Under the pieces are notes generated by a model. The model made no database searches and was not told where the DNA came from. It worked only from the letters and a program-made list of their open reading frames with translations. A DNA stretch of 8,061 bases from Flavobacteriaceae bacterium (GTDB lineage: Bacteria; Bacteroidota; Bacteroidia; Flavobacteriales; Flavobacteriaceae). The stretch is taken from assembly GCA_016649785.1 (NCBI GenBank), contig JAENXB010000128.1, positions 1-8,061 of the forward strand, read 5' to 3'. Made by a program: the position numbers and the translations under genes. Shown here in pieces: positions 1-5,140 of the stretch. Position 1 is the first letter of the stretch. Every line of letters starts with the position of its first letter.

Positions 1-186
1 AGTTGGGACGGCTGGCTTTACGACTGTGATTTCAACCAAATACTTGGCCTGAAAGTGGACAGCAAAGTAAAACACATCAGTGACTATAACGAAGATCTGC
101 TCAACGACAGAAATATCATTATTTCGCAACACTGTTACGGCTGTACTGCCGGGGCAGGAAGTAGTTGTCAGGGAAAAGTGACTTGA
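1..186 (+). CDS. arsS: ArsS, arsenosugar biosynthesis radical SAM protein (3' end only)
   Basis: Only the last 61 codons and the TGA stop lie in the window; the gene enters from the left edge. The visible peptide carries the hallmark of the C-terminal DUF3641 domain of ArsS: WDGWLYDCDFNQ near its start and HCYGCTAGAGSSCQG at its end, with cysteines at positions 9, 45, 48 and 56 of the fragment, which probably ligate an auxiliary iron-sulfur cluster. The catalytic radical SAM CxxxCxxC motif would lie upstream and cannot be seen. From family knowledge, ArsS transfers the 5'-deoxyadenosyl group of SAM to a dimethylarsenical, giving the nucleoside precursor of arsenosugars. The downstream arsM supports the assignment. 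The next gene starts 87 bp after the stop, same strand, with no obvious terminator between, so co-transcription is plausible. Confidence 0.93.
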   Translation, partial: SWDGWLYDCDFNQILGLKVDSKVKHISDYNEDLLNDRNIIISQHCYGCTAGAGSSCQGKVT

Positions 187-273
187 GCAAGTATTTATAG
201 ATCTCGGAATAAAAAAAAACCAAAGTGGAAATAACTAAAATGAAGATTAAAGAAATATCAAAAACACTAAAAA

Positions 274-906
274 ATGTCTGATCGAGAATCAAAATTGACC
301 AATTTACTTATTATTTTTACCCGTAATCCGGAGTTGGGCAAGGTTAAAACCCGCCTTGCAAAAGATGTGGGAGATCAATCAGCTTTGGAGATCTATAAAT
401 TTTTACTGAAGCATACTGTTTCGGTCACCAGGGACCTGGAGTTTGCCAGGGAAGTGCATTATTCCGAAGAAATTCAACACAACGATATTTGGGATGAAGA
501 TAATTACATCAAAAAAAACCAAATAGAAGGCGGTCTGGGAGAAAAAATGGAACACGCCTTTCTTTACGGTTTCAAAAATGGATATAAAAATATCATCATC
601 ATTGGAAGCGATCTGTACGACCTCAACAGGGAAGAGCTTGAAGAAGCTTTCAAAGCTTTGGAAACCTTTGAATATGTTCTGGGCCCGGCAGAAGATGGCG
701 GCTATTACCTCCTGGGGATGAACACATTTAATTCGGAAATATTCAAAAATAAGGCCTGGGGAACAGATACTGTTCTTCGGGATACTCTTATAGATCTAAA
801 AGACCAACAAATCCAGTTATTAGATGAACGCAACGATATAGATGTTTATGAAGACATCAAAGAACACGAAGATTTCCAACAATTTTTTCAATATTTAAAA
901 TTATGA
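274..906 (+). CDS. TIGR04282-type arsenosugar-associated glycosyltransferase (DUF2064)
   Basis: A 210-residue soluble protein of the DUF2064 family, a GT-A-like nucleotidyl/glycosyltransferase fold. The N-terminal nucleotide-binding signature FTRNPELGKVKTRLA is at residues 15-29, IEGGLGEKM at 84-92, a GSD acidic site at 111-113 (in place of the more usual GTD), EDGGYYLLGM at 140-149, AWGTD at 161-165 and a closing DERNDIDVYED segment at 184-194. Length is normal for the family. Conserved sequence begins around residue 11, so the ATG at 274 fits. No Shine-Dalgarno is seen, only an A-rich leader, as is common in Bacteroidota. Its end overlaps the next start by 4 bp (ATGA), implying translational coupling with the phosphorylase. 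In arsenosugar clusters this family is thought to act on the arsenic-bearing ribose (transfer to an aglycone such as glycerol); that reaction is inferred, not visible here. Confidence 0.88.
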   Translation: MSDRESKLTNLLIIFTRNPELGKVKTRLAKDVGDQSALEIYKFLLKHTVSVTRDLEFAREVHYSEEIQHNDIWDEDNYIKKNQIEGGLGEKMEHAFLYGFKNGYKNIIIIGSDLYDLNREELEEAFKALETFEYVLGPAEDGGYYLLGMNTFNSEIFKNKAWGTDTVLRDTLIDLKDQQIQLLDERNDIDVYEDIKEHEDFQQFFQYLKL

Positions 907-1715
907 TCAAAGATATACAGGAAACAACAGAATATTTAAAAATCAAGGGTTTTGACAACCCGGAAATCGGGATAATCCTGGGAACCGGGTTAGGCCAGAT
1001 AATAAATGAAATAGAAATTGAAGCGGAAGTCTATTACAATCACATTCCAAACTTCCCTACCGCCACGGTTGAATTCCACAAGGGAAAATTAATCTACGGG
1101 GTTTTGGCGGGAAAAAAAGTGGTGGTGATGCAAGGCCGTTTTCACGTATATGAAGGCTATTCCCTTCAGGATGTAACCTACCCGGTAAGGGTAATGCATC
1201 GACTTGGTATTAAAAAATTGCTGGTTTCCAATGCTTCCGGCTCCATCAACCTCCACTATAAAAAAGGCGAATTGATGCTTTTGGACGACCATATCAATCT
1301 GCAGGGTGGCTCTCCCCTTGCCTTCAGGGGAGTAGAACATTTTGGCGAACGCTTTGTAGATATGTGCGCTCCGTACGATCCTGAAATGAACGAAAAAATG
1401 GAAAGCATTGCAAAAAAGCAAAATATCAAGTTACATAAGGGTGTTTATGCTGCTGTTTTGGGACCTCAGCTTGAAACCCGTGCAGAATACCGGATGCTGA
1501 AAATATTAGGAGCAGATGCGGTTGGAATGAGCACCGTGCCGGAAGTAATAGTCGCCAATCACTTAAACCTGCCTGTTTCGGCGGTATCCGTAATTACAGA
1601 TGAAGGGGATCCGGATAACCTGCAACCGGTGAAAATTGAAGATATTATCGCCATAGCCAAAAAAGCTGAACCCCAAATGATCACACTTTTTAAAGAGTTG
1701 ATTAAATCGATTTGA
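903..1715 (+). CDS. Purine nucleoside phosphorylase, PNP/MTAP trimeric family
   Basis: A 270-residue phosphorylase of the PNP/MTAP family, cytoplasmic, cleaving a purine nucleoside with phosphate to free base and ribose 1-phosphate. Visible landmarks are GTGLG (27-31, phosphate loop, Thr in the place of the human Ser33), MQGRFHVYEGY (76-86, with the phosphate-binding Arg79 and His81), SNASGSIN (109-116), GPQLETRAEYR (187-197, Glu191 at the purine-binding position) and VGMSTVPE (207-214). The residue aligning with human PNP Asn243 is Asp233 in ITDEGDP, a change that in this superfamily is associated with accepting 6-aminopurines (adenine) as MTAP does. The ATG start at 903 overlaps the transferase stop and gives the usual length. 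Between the transferase, arsS and arsM, it is a good candidate for removing adenine from the ArsS product, which is inference. A housekeeping salvage enzyme is the alternative. Confidence 0.92.
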   Translation: MIKDIQETTEYLKIKGFDNPEIGIILGTGLGQIINEIEIEAEVYYNHIPNFPTATVEFHKGKLIYGVLAGKKVVVMQGRFHVYEGYSLQDVTYPVRVMHRLGIKKLLVSNASGSINLHYKKGELMLLDDHINLQGGSPLAFRGVEHFGERFVDMCAPYDPEMNEKMESIAKKQNIKLHKGVYAAVLGPQLETRAEYRMLKILGADAVGMSTVPEVIVANHLNLPVSAVSVITDEGDPDNLQPVKIEDIIAIAKKAEPQMITLFKELIKSI

Positions 1716-1754
1716 AACTGAACTGATTTGAAAATGAAAGATTTGAAAATGAAA
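1709..1754 (+). repeat. Three tandem copies of a 15-16 bp unit across the phosphorylase stop codon
   Basis: Two perfect tandem copies of GATTTGAAAATGAAA lie at 1725-1739 and 1740-1754, preceded by a degenerate third copy (GATTTGAAACTGAACT, 1709-1724) that contains the TGA stop of the phosphorylase gene. This short array fills half of the 90-bp gap before arsM. An 8-bp inverted repeat (AATGAAAA at 1748-1755 with TTTTCATT at 1766-1773) follows; it is AT-rich, weak, and lacks a T tract, so it is not called a terminator. Confidence 0.75.
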
Positions 1755-1805
1755 AAATCCCTCTGTTTTCATTAAAAACTATAGAAATCAATTGAAACTA
1801 AAAAA

Positions 1806-2774
1806 ATGAGCTATTTAGATACCACCTACAATGTTTACAAAGAAGCGGCTTTAACTCCGGATGTTGGATTATGCTGCACTACCAATCCTATTTGGGAATT
1901 GCCGGGACTTAAGATCCCGAAGATCATGCAGGAAATGAACTATGGTTGCGGAAGCACCGTCCATGCACGCGATCTTTCCAACAATCCTAAAATGCTTTAT
2001 GTAGGCGTTGGTGGAGGAATGGAACTCCTCCAATTTGCTTATTTCAATCGGCAAAAAGGTGGCGTTGTTGGGGTGGATATGGTTGAAGAAATGCTGGAAG
2101 CTTCCCGCAAGAATTTTATCGAAGCCGAAACACAAAATCCCTGGTTTAAAAGTGAGTTTGTCGATCTCAAAAAAGGAGACGCGCTAAACCTTCCGGTAGA
2201 AGATAATAGCATTGATGTTGCCGCGCAAAATTGCCTGTTCAATATCTTCAAGGCAGAAGATCTAAAAAAAGCTGTTGCAGAAATGTACCGCGTTTTAAAA
2301 CCAAATGGAAAACTGGTAATGAGCGACCCAACCTGCGAAAAGCCCATGAACGAAACTTTGCGCAACGACGCCCGTTTACGCGCTTTGTGTTTAAGCGGAA
2401 GTTTACCAATTGCAGAGTACATAAAAGCCCTCACAGATGCCGGTTTTGGGACCATAGAAATTCGGGCCAGAAAACCTTATCGCATCCTGGATCCTAAAAA
2501 TTATCCAACTGAAGAATTAATTTACATCGAGTCTATTGAGGTGGCTGCCATAAAAGATCCAATGCCGGAAGACGGCCCTTGTATTTTCACGGGAAAAGCA
2601 GCTATTTATTACGGGGATGAAGCCTTTTTGGACGACAAAAAAGGGCATATTTTATTGAAAAATCAGCCGTTGGCGATTTGTGATAAAACTGCCGGGGCAT
2701 TGGCATCACTGGGACGCGATGATATATTTATCAGCGAATCCACTTTTCACTATGACGGTGGCGGATGTTGTTAA
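1806..2774 (+). CDS. arsM: ArsM, arsenosugar-type arsenite S-adenosylmethionine methyltransferase
   Basis: A 322-residue class I SAM methyltransferase that methylates trivalent arsenic stepwise to dimethylarsenicals in the cytoplasm, supplying the substrate of ArsS. The SAM-binding motif YVGVGGGMELL is at 65-75 and the acidic ribose-binding residue is probably Asp91 in VGVDM. Cys143 (QNCLFN) and Cys195 (ALCLSG) match the two conserved arsenic-binding cysteines of the methyltransferase core, while Cys23-Cys24 and Cys48 in the N-terminal part probably supply the other thiols. RVLKPNGKLVMSDP (162-175) is the typical methyltransferase post-motif. The chain ends in GGGCC, a terminal Cys-Cys pair (321-322) that could hold or relay arsenic; that is speculation. 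The N-terminus (ALTPDVGLCCTTNPIW) is characteristic of the arsenosugar-associated subgroup, so the ATG at 1806 is supported. It follows the phosphorylase by 90 bp on the same strand. Confidence 0.94.
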   Translation: MSYLDTTYNVYKEAALTPDVGLCCTTNPIWELPGLKIPKIMQEMNYGCGSTVHARDLSNNPKMLYVGVGGGMELLQFAYFNRQKGGVVGVDMVEEMLEASRKNFIEAETQNPWFKSEFVDLKKGDALNLPVEDNSIDVAAQNCLFNIFKAEDLKKAVAEMYRVLKPNGKLVMSDPTCEKPMNETLRNDARLRALCLSGSLPIAEYIKALTDAGFGTIEIRARKPYRILDPKNYPTEELIYIESIEVAAIKDPMPEDGPCIFTGKAAIYYGDEAFLDDKKGHILLKNQPLAICDKTAGALASLGRDDIFISESTFHYDGGGCC

Positions 2775-2782
2775 TTAATTGC

Positions 2783-2830
2783 TAAACCTCACAGGTTTTT
2801 TATCCCGAAAATTTGGGACTGTGAGGTTTA
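2783..2830. repeat. Perfect 12-bp inverted repeat forming a hairpin between arsM and the transporter gene
   Basis: TAAACCTCACAG at 2783-2794 pairs perfectly with CTGTGAGGTTTA at 2819-2830. Inside, TCCC (2803-2806) pairs with GGGA (2815-2818) directly stacked on the right arm, leaving an eight-base bulge (2795-2802) on the left and an eight-base loop. The position, just after the arsM stop and 15 bp before the transporter start, suits an attenuator or terminator, but no T tract follows. The ACCTCACAGGTTTT-type arm resembles palindromes that I recall being scattered through flavobacterial genomes, so it may be a dispersed repeat unit. Confidence 0.7.
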
Positions 2831-2845
2831 TAAAAAATACTCAAA

Positions 2846-3964
2846 ATGATACTTTTCCTGCTTTTTATTGGAGCCTGCTTTTTGGCATATACCAATGGCG
2901 CCAATGATAATTTCAAAGGTGTGGCAACACTTTTTGGAAGTAATACCACCAATTATAAAAAGGCGATCACCTGGGCAACGGCAACTACTTTTGCCGGATC
3001 TGTAGCCGCAATTTTTTTAGCAAGCAAATTAATCAAGAATTTTTCCGGTAAAGGATTAGTTCCTGACGAGCTGATACAAATGCCCGTTTTCGCAATTTCC
3101 ATTGCTTTGGGTGCTGCATTAACTGTTTTTCTTGCCACAAAAATAGGGATGCCTATTTCCACCACTCACACCCTGGTAGGTGCACTTTTTGGAACAGGAC
3201 TTATGGCCGTTGGAACCGATTTTAACTTTGCGAAGTTAGGATCCACATTTCTAATTCCCTTGTTAATAAGCCCATTGATGGCTGCAACATTCAGCTTCTT
3301 TGGGTATCTTTTTTTTCGGTTTGTCAGGATAAAAACAGGAATAACCAAAAGCAGTTGCATTTGTATAAATGAAGTACCCGAAATAAACATACTCCGCAAT
3401 TCCAATTCTTTTGTAGCATCTTCCCATACAGAATGGAAAATAGCAAAATGTGAAAAAGAAACAACCACCCTAAAATACGATTGTGAAATTCTTGGGGGCA
3501 CCGTGCAAAAAATCATGGATAACTTACATTTTTTAAGTGCCGGAGTAGTGAGTTTTGCACGTGGGTTAAATGACACCCCAAAAATTGTCGGTTTATTGAT
3601 TGTTATCAATGCTTTTGATGTGCAATGGGGAATGCTGGCTATTGGAGTTGCAATGGCAGTTGGCGGATTAATAAATGCTAAAAAGGTTGGAATTACGATG
3701 AGCAAAAAAATTACACCGATGAATTCCGGTCAGGGATTTACCGCAAATTTGATCACTGGTTTGTTAGTTACCACAGCCAGCATCCACGGATTACCGGTTT
3801 CTACCACTCACGTCTCGGTGGGGTCCATTTTTGGGATTGGCACGGTGACCAAACAAGCAGATTTTCGCGTTGTTTCTAAGATTGTTTTGTCCTGGGTTTT
3901 GACCTTACCAATTGCAGCCCTGTTTGGTGCTTTAATTTTTAGTTTGTTAAAATTTATTGGGTAA
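2846..3964 (+). CDS. PiT-family inorganic phosphate (possibly arsenate) transporter
   Basis: A 372-residue polytopic inner-membrane protein of the PiT family, which imports inorganic phosphate with a cation. The family's internal duplication is plain. The first half has GANDN (18-22) and GMPISTTHTLVGA (101-113). The second half has SFARGLNDTPK (236-246) and GLPVSTTHVSVGSIFG (325-340). The halves are joined by a hydrophilic, presumably cytoplasmic, segment of about 65 residues (162-225) with four cysteines (171, 173, 202, 213). The ATG at 2846 places the first membrane helix and GANDN motif normally. It sits 71 bp behind arsM on the same strand, so arsenate uptake or phosphate balance in support of arsenic metabolism is a reasonable inference; arsenate is a known phosphate mimic for Pit systems. 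A general phosphate role is equally possible. It converges on the glycoside hydrolase gene. Confidence 0.9.
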   Translation: MILFLLFIGACFLAYTNGANDNFKGVATLFGSNTTNYKKAITWATATTFAGSVAAIFLASKLIKNFSGKGLVPDELIQMPVFAISIALGAALTVFLATKIGMPISTTHTLVGALFGTGLMAVGTDFNFAKLGSTFLIPLLISPLMAATFSFFGYLFFRFVRIKTGITKSSCICINEVPEINILRNSNSFVASSHTEWKIAKCEKETTTLKYDCEILGGTVQKIMDNLHFLSAGVVSFARGLNDTPKIVGLLIVINAFDVQWGMLAIGVAMAVGGLINAKKVGITMSKKITPMNSGQGFTANLITGLLVTTASIHGLPVSTTHVSVGSIFGIGTVTKQADFRVVSKIVLSWVLTLPIAALFGALIFSLLKFIG

Positions 3965-4028
3965 GATGTGTTAGGTTTATTAATAGAATCCTCCCAGGTT
4001 TCAAATAAATAACATTGAAGAAAGACAG

Positions 4029-4272
4029 ATTCTTTTTACAGTTAGGCATCCTTCATTGTACTTAGTCTTAAAAACATAGGGGCTAAAGCCCATTTCATTT
4101 CAATTCTTTATACCCTGACTGAAATCAGGGGCAATGGATTTCATGTCTTAATTCTTCCAAAATCATTTTAAAAAACTGCTAGGTGCATACCCGGAGCCAA
4201 TTCATCATTATTCCAAGCGAAATATCAGTTAAGGATTAGGCTTCCGTAAAAATCTTTCACCACTTTTTCAGC
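4029..4272 (+). repeat. Left copy of a ~245-bp direct repeat with REP-like hairpins
   Basis: This segment matches 4894-5140 from end to end with one net 3-bp length difference. The first 113 bp show 13 mismatches by hand alignment (about 88% identity). The segment holds small palindromes: GGGCTAAAGCCC at 4080-4091, CCCTGA/TCAGGG around a 6-base loop at 4113-4130, and the weaker GGT...ACC within 4179-4194. Its right end (4225-4272) is the terminal coding part of a glycoside hydrolase gene on the - strand. Similar strings of palindromes (GGGGCTAAAGCCC with CCCTGACT..TCAGGG) are, from memory, common between genes in Flavobacteriaceae and resemble REP/BIME elements. Confidence 0.9.
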
Positions 4273-4299
4273 CTCTCTTGTTTTATTTCCATATTCCAT
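4225..4299 (-). pseudogene. Orphan 3' end of a glycoside hydrolase gene
   Basis: Read on the - strand, 4272-4225 encodes AEKVVKDFYGSLILN followed by TGA, identical in protein to the C-terminus of the complete glycoside hydrolase at 5093-6148. Over these 48 bp there is a single, synonymous (Leu CTA/CTG) difference. Further upstream the match is lost, although an in-frame ATG at 4299 would give a 24-codon reading frame and an AAAACAA stretch may extend the relationship slightly. It is best read as a remnant carried or left by recombination, not a functional gene. Confidence 0.8.
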
Positions 4300-4312
4300 T
4301 TTCGTATATTTA
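4278..4312 (+). promoter_or_regulatory. Possible Bacteroidota-type promoter of the toxin-antitoxin cassette
   Basis: TATATTTA at 4305-4312 resembles the Bacteroidota -7 element TAnnTTTG, and a TTG at 4278-4280 could serve as the -33 element, although the 24-bp spacing is on the long side. It lies just outside the left repeat and about 24 bp before the first small gene. AT-rich sequence yields such matches easily, so this is weak. Confidence 0.27.
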
Positions 4313-4335
4313 CTAAATTAGCTCACCAAAAGTTT

Positions 4336-4521
4336 ATGATTATGGATCCTCTTCTCAAAAAACAAGAACTTCTTCATTGGCTTCAGTCAGTTGATGATTT
4401 AGAAATATTGCTACAAATAGAACATATAAAAACTAAAGAAAGGAATACGGACAAGTTACTTACTTTGGATGAAGCAAGAAAAATCTCCTTATCTAAAATT
4501 GGAAAATGGAAGGAAAAATAA
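4336..4521 (+). CDS. Small antitoxin-like protein of a putative type II toxin-antitoxin pair
   Basis: A 61-residue, charged, cytoplasmic protein with no recognised domain by eye. Its N-terminal half (KKQELLHWLQSVDDLEILLQ) has the amphipathic helix pattern frequent in small Bacteroidota antitoxins of addiction modules, and the C-terminal part is basic (KIGKWKEK). It overlaps the next gene by 16 bp, the arrangement expected of antitoxin before toxin. A second ATG at 4342 is an equally good start, giving 59 residues. The GC content is clearly lower than that of flanking genes, hinting at acquisition. If it is an antitoxin it would bind the downstream protein and might repress its own promoter; no DNA-binding motif can be identified with confidence. 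Function is inferred mainly from gene order. Confidence 0.6.
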   Translation: MIMDPLLKKQELLHWLQSVDDLEILLQIEHIKTKERNTDKLLTLDEARKISLSKIGKWKEK

Positions 4522-4832
4522 GCGTATTATTTCCAAATTCTGTAATTGATTATTTTGATGAATTATTACTTATACTTTACAACAAAAACTATTTTAGTTA
4601 CAAATCGTCTGCATCGGATTATGTTTTAAAAATATATGATTTTATTGAAACCAATATCTCAACTTTCCCTCACAGAATTACCCCTATTGAATTAAAATAT
4701 CTAGGCTCAAAATACATCTTTTATAAACCCAACAAAAAAACAACCTGGTATATCTTTTTTGAAAATACCCAAAATGAATACACAGTAATTTCTATTATGA
4801 ACAACTACTGTAAAGAGGTTAATATGTTGTAA
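4506..4832 (+). CDS. Putative RelE/ParE-superfamily toxin
   Basis: A 108-residue protein with the layout of RelE/ParE-like toxins. An N-terminal strand is followed by helices (VIDYFDELLLILYNKNYFS, then SDYVLKIYDFIE around 39-50). A strand-rich C-terminal half follows: LKYLGSKYIFYKP (63-75), TTWYIFFENTQNEYTVISIMNN (79-100). The pattern of a long helical hairpin followed by strands ending in xWYIFFE and Y.V..I.N is typical of plasmid-stabilisation proteins, but no catalytic residue can be assigned by eye. RelE members cut mRNA on ribosomes and ParE members poison gyrase; which applies here is unknown. It overlaps the small upstream gene by 16 bp. Two hand-counted 60-bp lines inside it have 23-25% GC, against about 42% in arsM, so base composition suggests transfer. 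The cassette is enclosed by direct repeats. Confidence 0.6.
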   Translation: MEGKISVLFPNSVIDYFDELLLILYNKNYFSYKSSASDYVLKIYDFIETNISTFPHRITPIELKYLGSKYIFYKPNKKTTWYIFFENTQNEYTVISIMNNYCKEVNML

Positions 4833-5092
4833 CAGGGTATAAGAAAACTATAAATAAGGCACTATGAACAGAATTCGGTATAGCATCTGCAATATTCTTT
4901 TTACAGTGAAGCATCCTTCATTGAACTTAGTCTTAAAAATATAGGGGCTAAAGCCCAATTCATTTCAATTCTTTATTTCCTGTCTCAAGTCAGGGACATT
5001 GGATTCCAAGTCTTGATCCTTCCTATTTTCAAATTAAAAAAAACTACTGGGTGCAAGCCCGGAGTCAATTCACCATTATTACAAGAGAAAGA
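4833..5092. other. Intergenic stretch holding the right repeat copy
   Basis: No gene is seen in these 260 bp. The first 61 bp after the toxin stop are unremarkable AT-rich sequence without a recognisable terminator. From 4894 on, the sequence is the right copy of the direct repeat, which continues into the glycoside hydrolase coding region. The hairpins of the repeat are the only candidates here for ending transcription of the convergent units. Confidence 0.75.
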
Positions 5093-5140
5093 TCAGTTAA
5101 GGATCAGGCTTCCGTAAAAATCTTTCACCACTTTTTCAGC
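4894..5140 (+). repeat. Right copy of the ~245-bp direct repeat, overlapping the glycoside hydrolase 3' end
   Basis: This is the counterpart of 4029-4272. It has the GGGCTAAAGCCC palindrome at 4945-4956, a TTCCTG/CAGGGA stem (4977-4982 with 4991-4996, one T-G wobble) and CTGGG/CCCGG around TGCAAG at 5047-5062. Positions 5093-5140 are the end of the intact glycoside hydrolase gene, so here the repeat is in its natural context. The starts of the two copies are 865 bp apart, and that interval equals one repeat copy plus the toxin-antitoxin cassette and its flanks. Confidence 0.9.

Larger units (their letters stand above)
3965..4335. other. Intergenic stretch without a complete gene, holding the left repeat copy
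   Basis: These 371 bp after the transporter stop hold no convincing complete gene. The first 64 bp are plain AT-rich sequence with no clear hairpin-plus-T-tract terminator. Positions 4029-4272 are the left copy of the long direct repeat, including an orphan end of a glycoside hydrolase gene. The final 60 bp lead into the small antitoxin-like gene and contain a possible promoter. Confidence 0.8.

Noticed and set aside
240..281. A 13-codon frame (MKIKEISKTLKNV) upstream of and overlapping the glycosyltransferase start, possibly a leader peptide.
   Set aside because: Very short, AT-rich, no regulatory codon run and no attenuator hairpin; chance frames like this are expected here.
1089..1421. 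A 110-codon - strand frame inside the phosphorylase gene.
   Set aside because: It lies wholly within a strongly conserved + strand enzyme gene and its translation shows no domain-like pattern.
2039..2455. A 138-codon - strand frame and an 88-codon + frame within arsM.
   Set aside because: Both are antisense or out-of-frame shadows of arsM, whose own motifs run without break through the region.
3166..3705. A 179-codon - strand frame inside the transporter gene.
   Set aside because: It arises from the regular codon bias of the membrane protein gene; the + strand frame has clear PiT motifs in both halves.
4894..5062. The hairpins of the repeat as a tRNA or other structured RNA gene.
   Set aside because: The stems are 4-6 bp and separated by AT-rich spacers; no cloverleaf, T-loop consensus or CCA-like end can be built.
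4029..5140. The paired repeats as a CRISPR array or as the ends of an insertion sequence.
   Set aside because: There are only two long copies in direct orientation, there are no regular short spacers, and no transposase is encoded between them.
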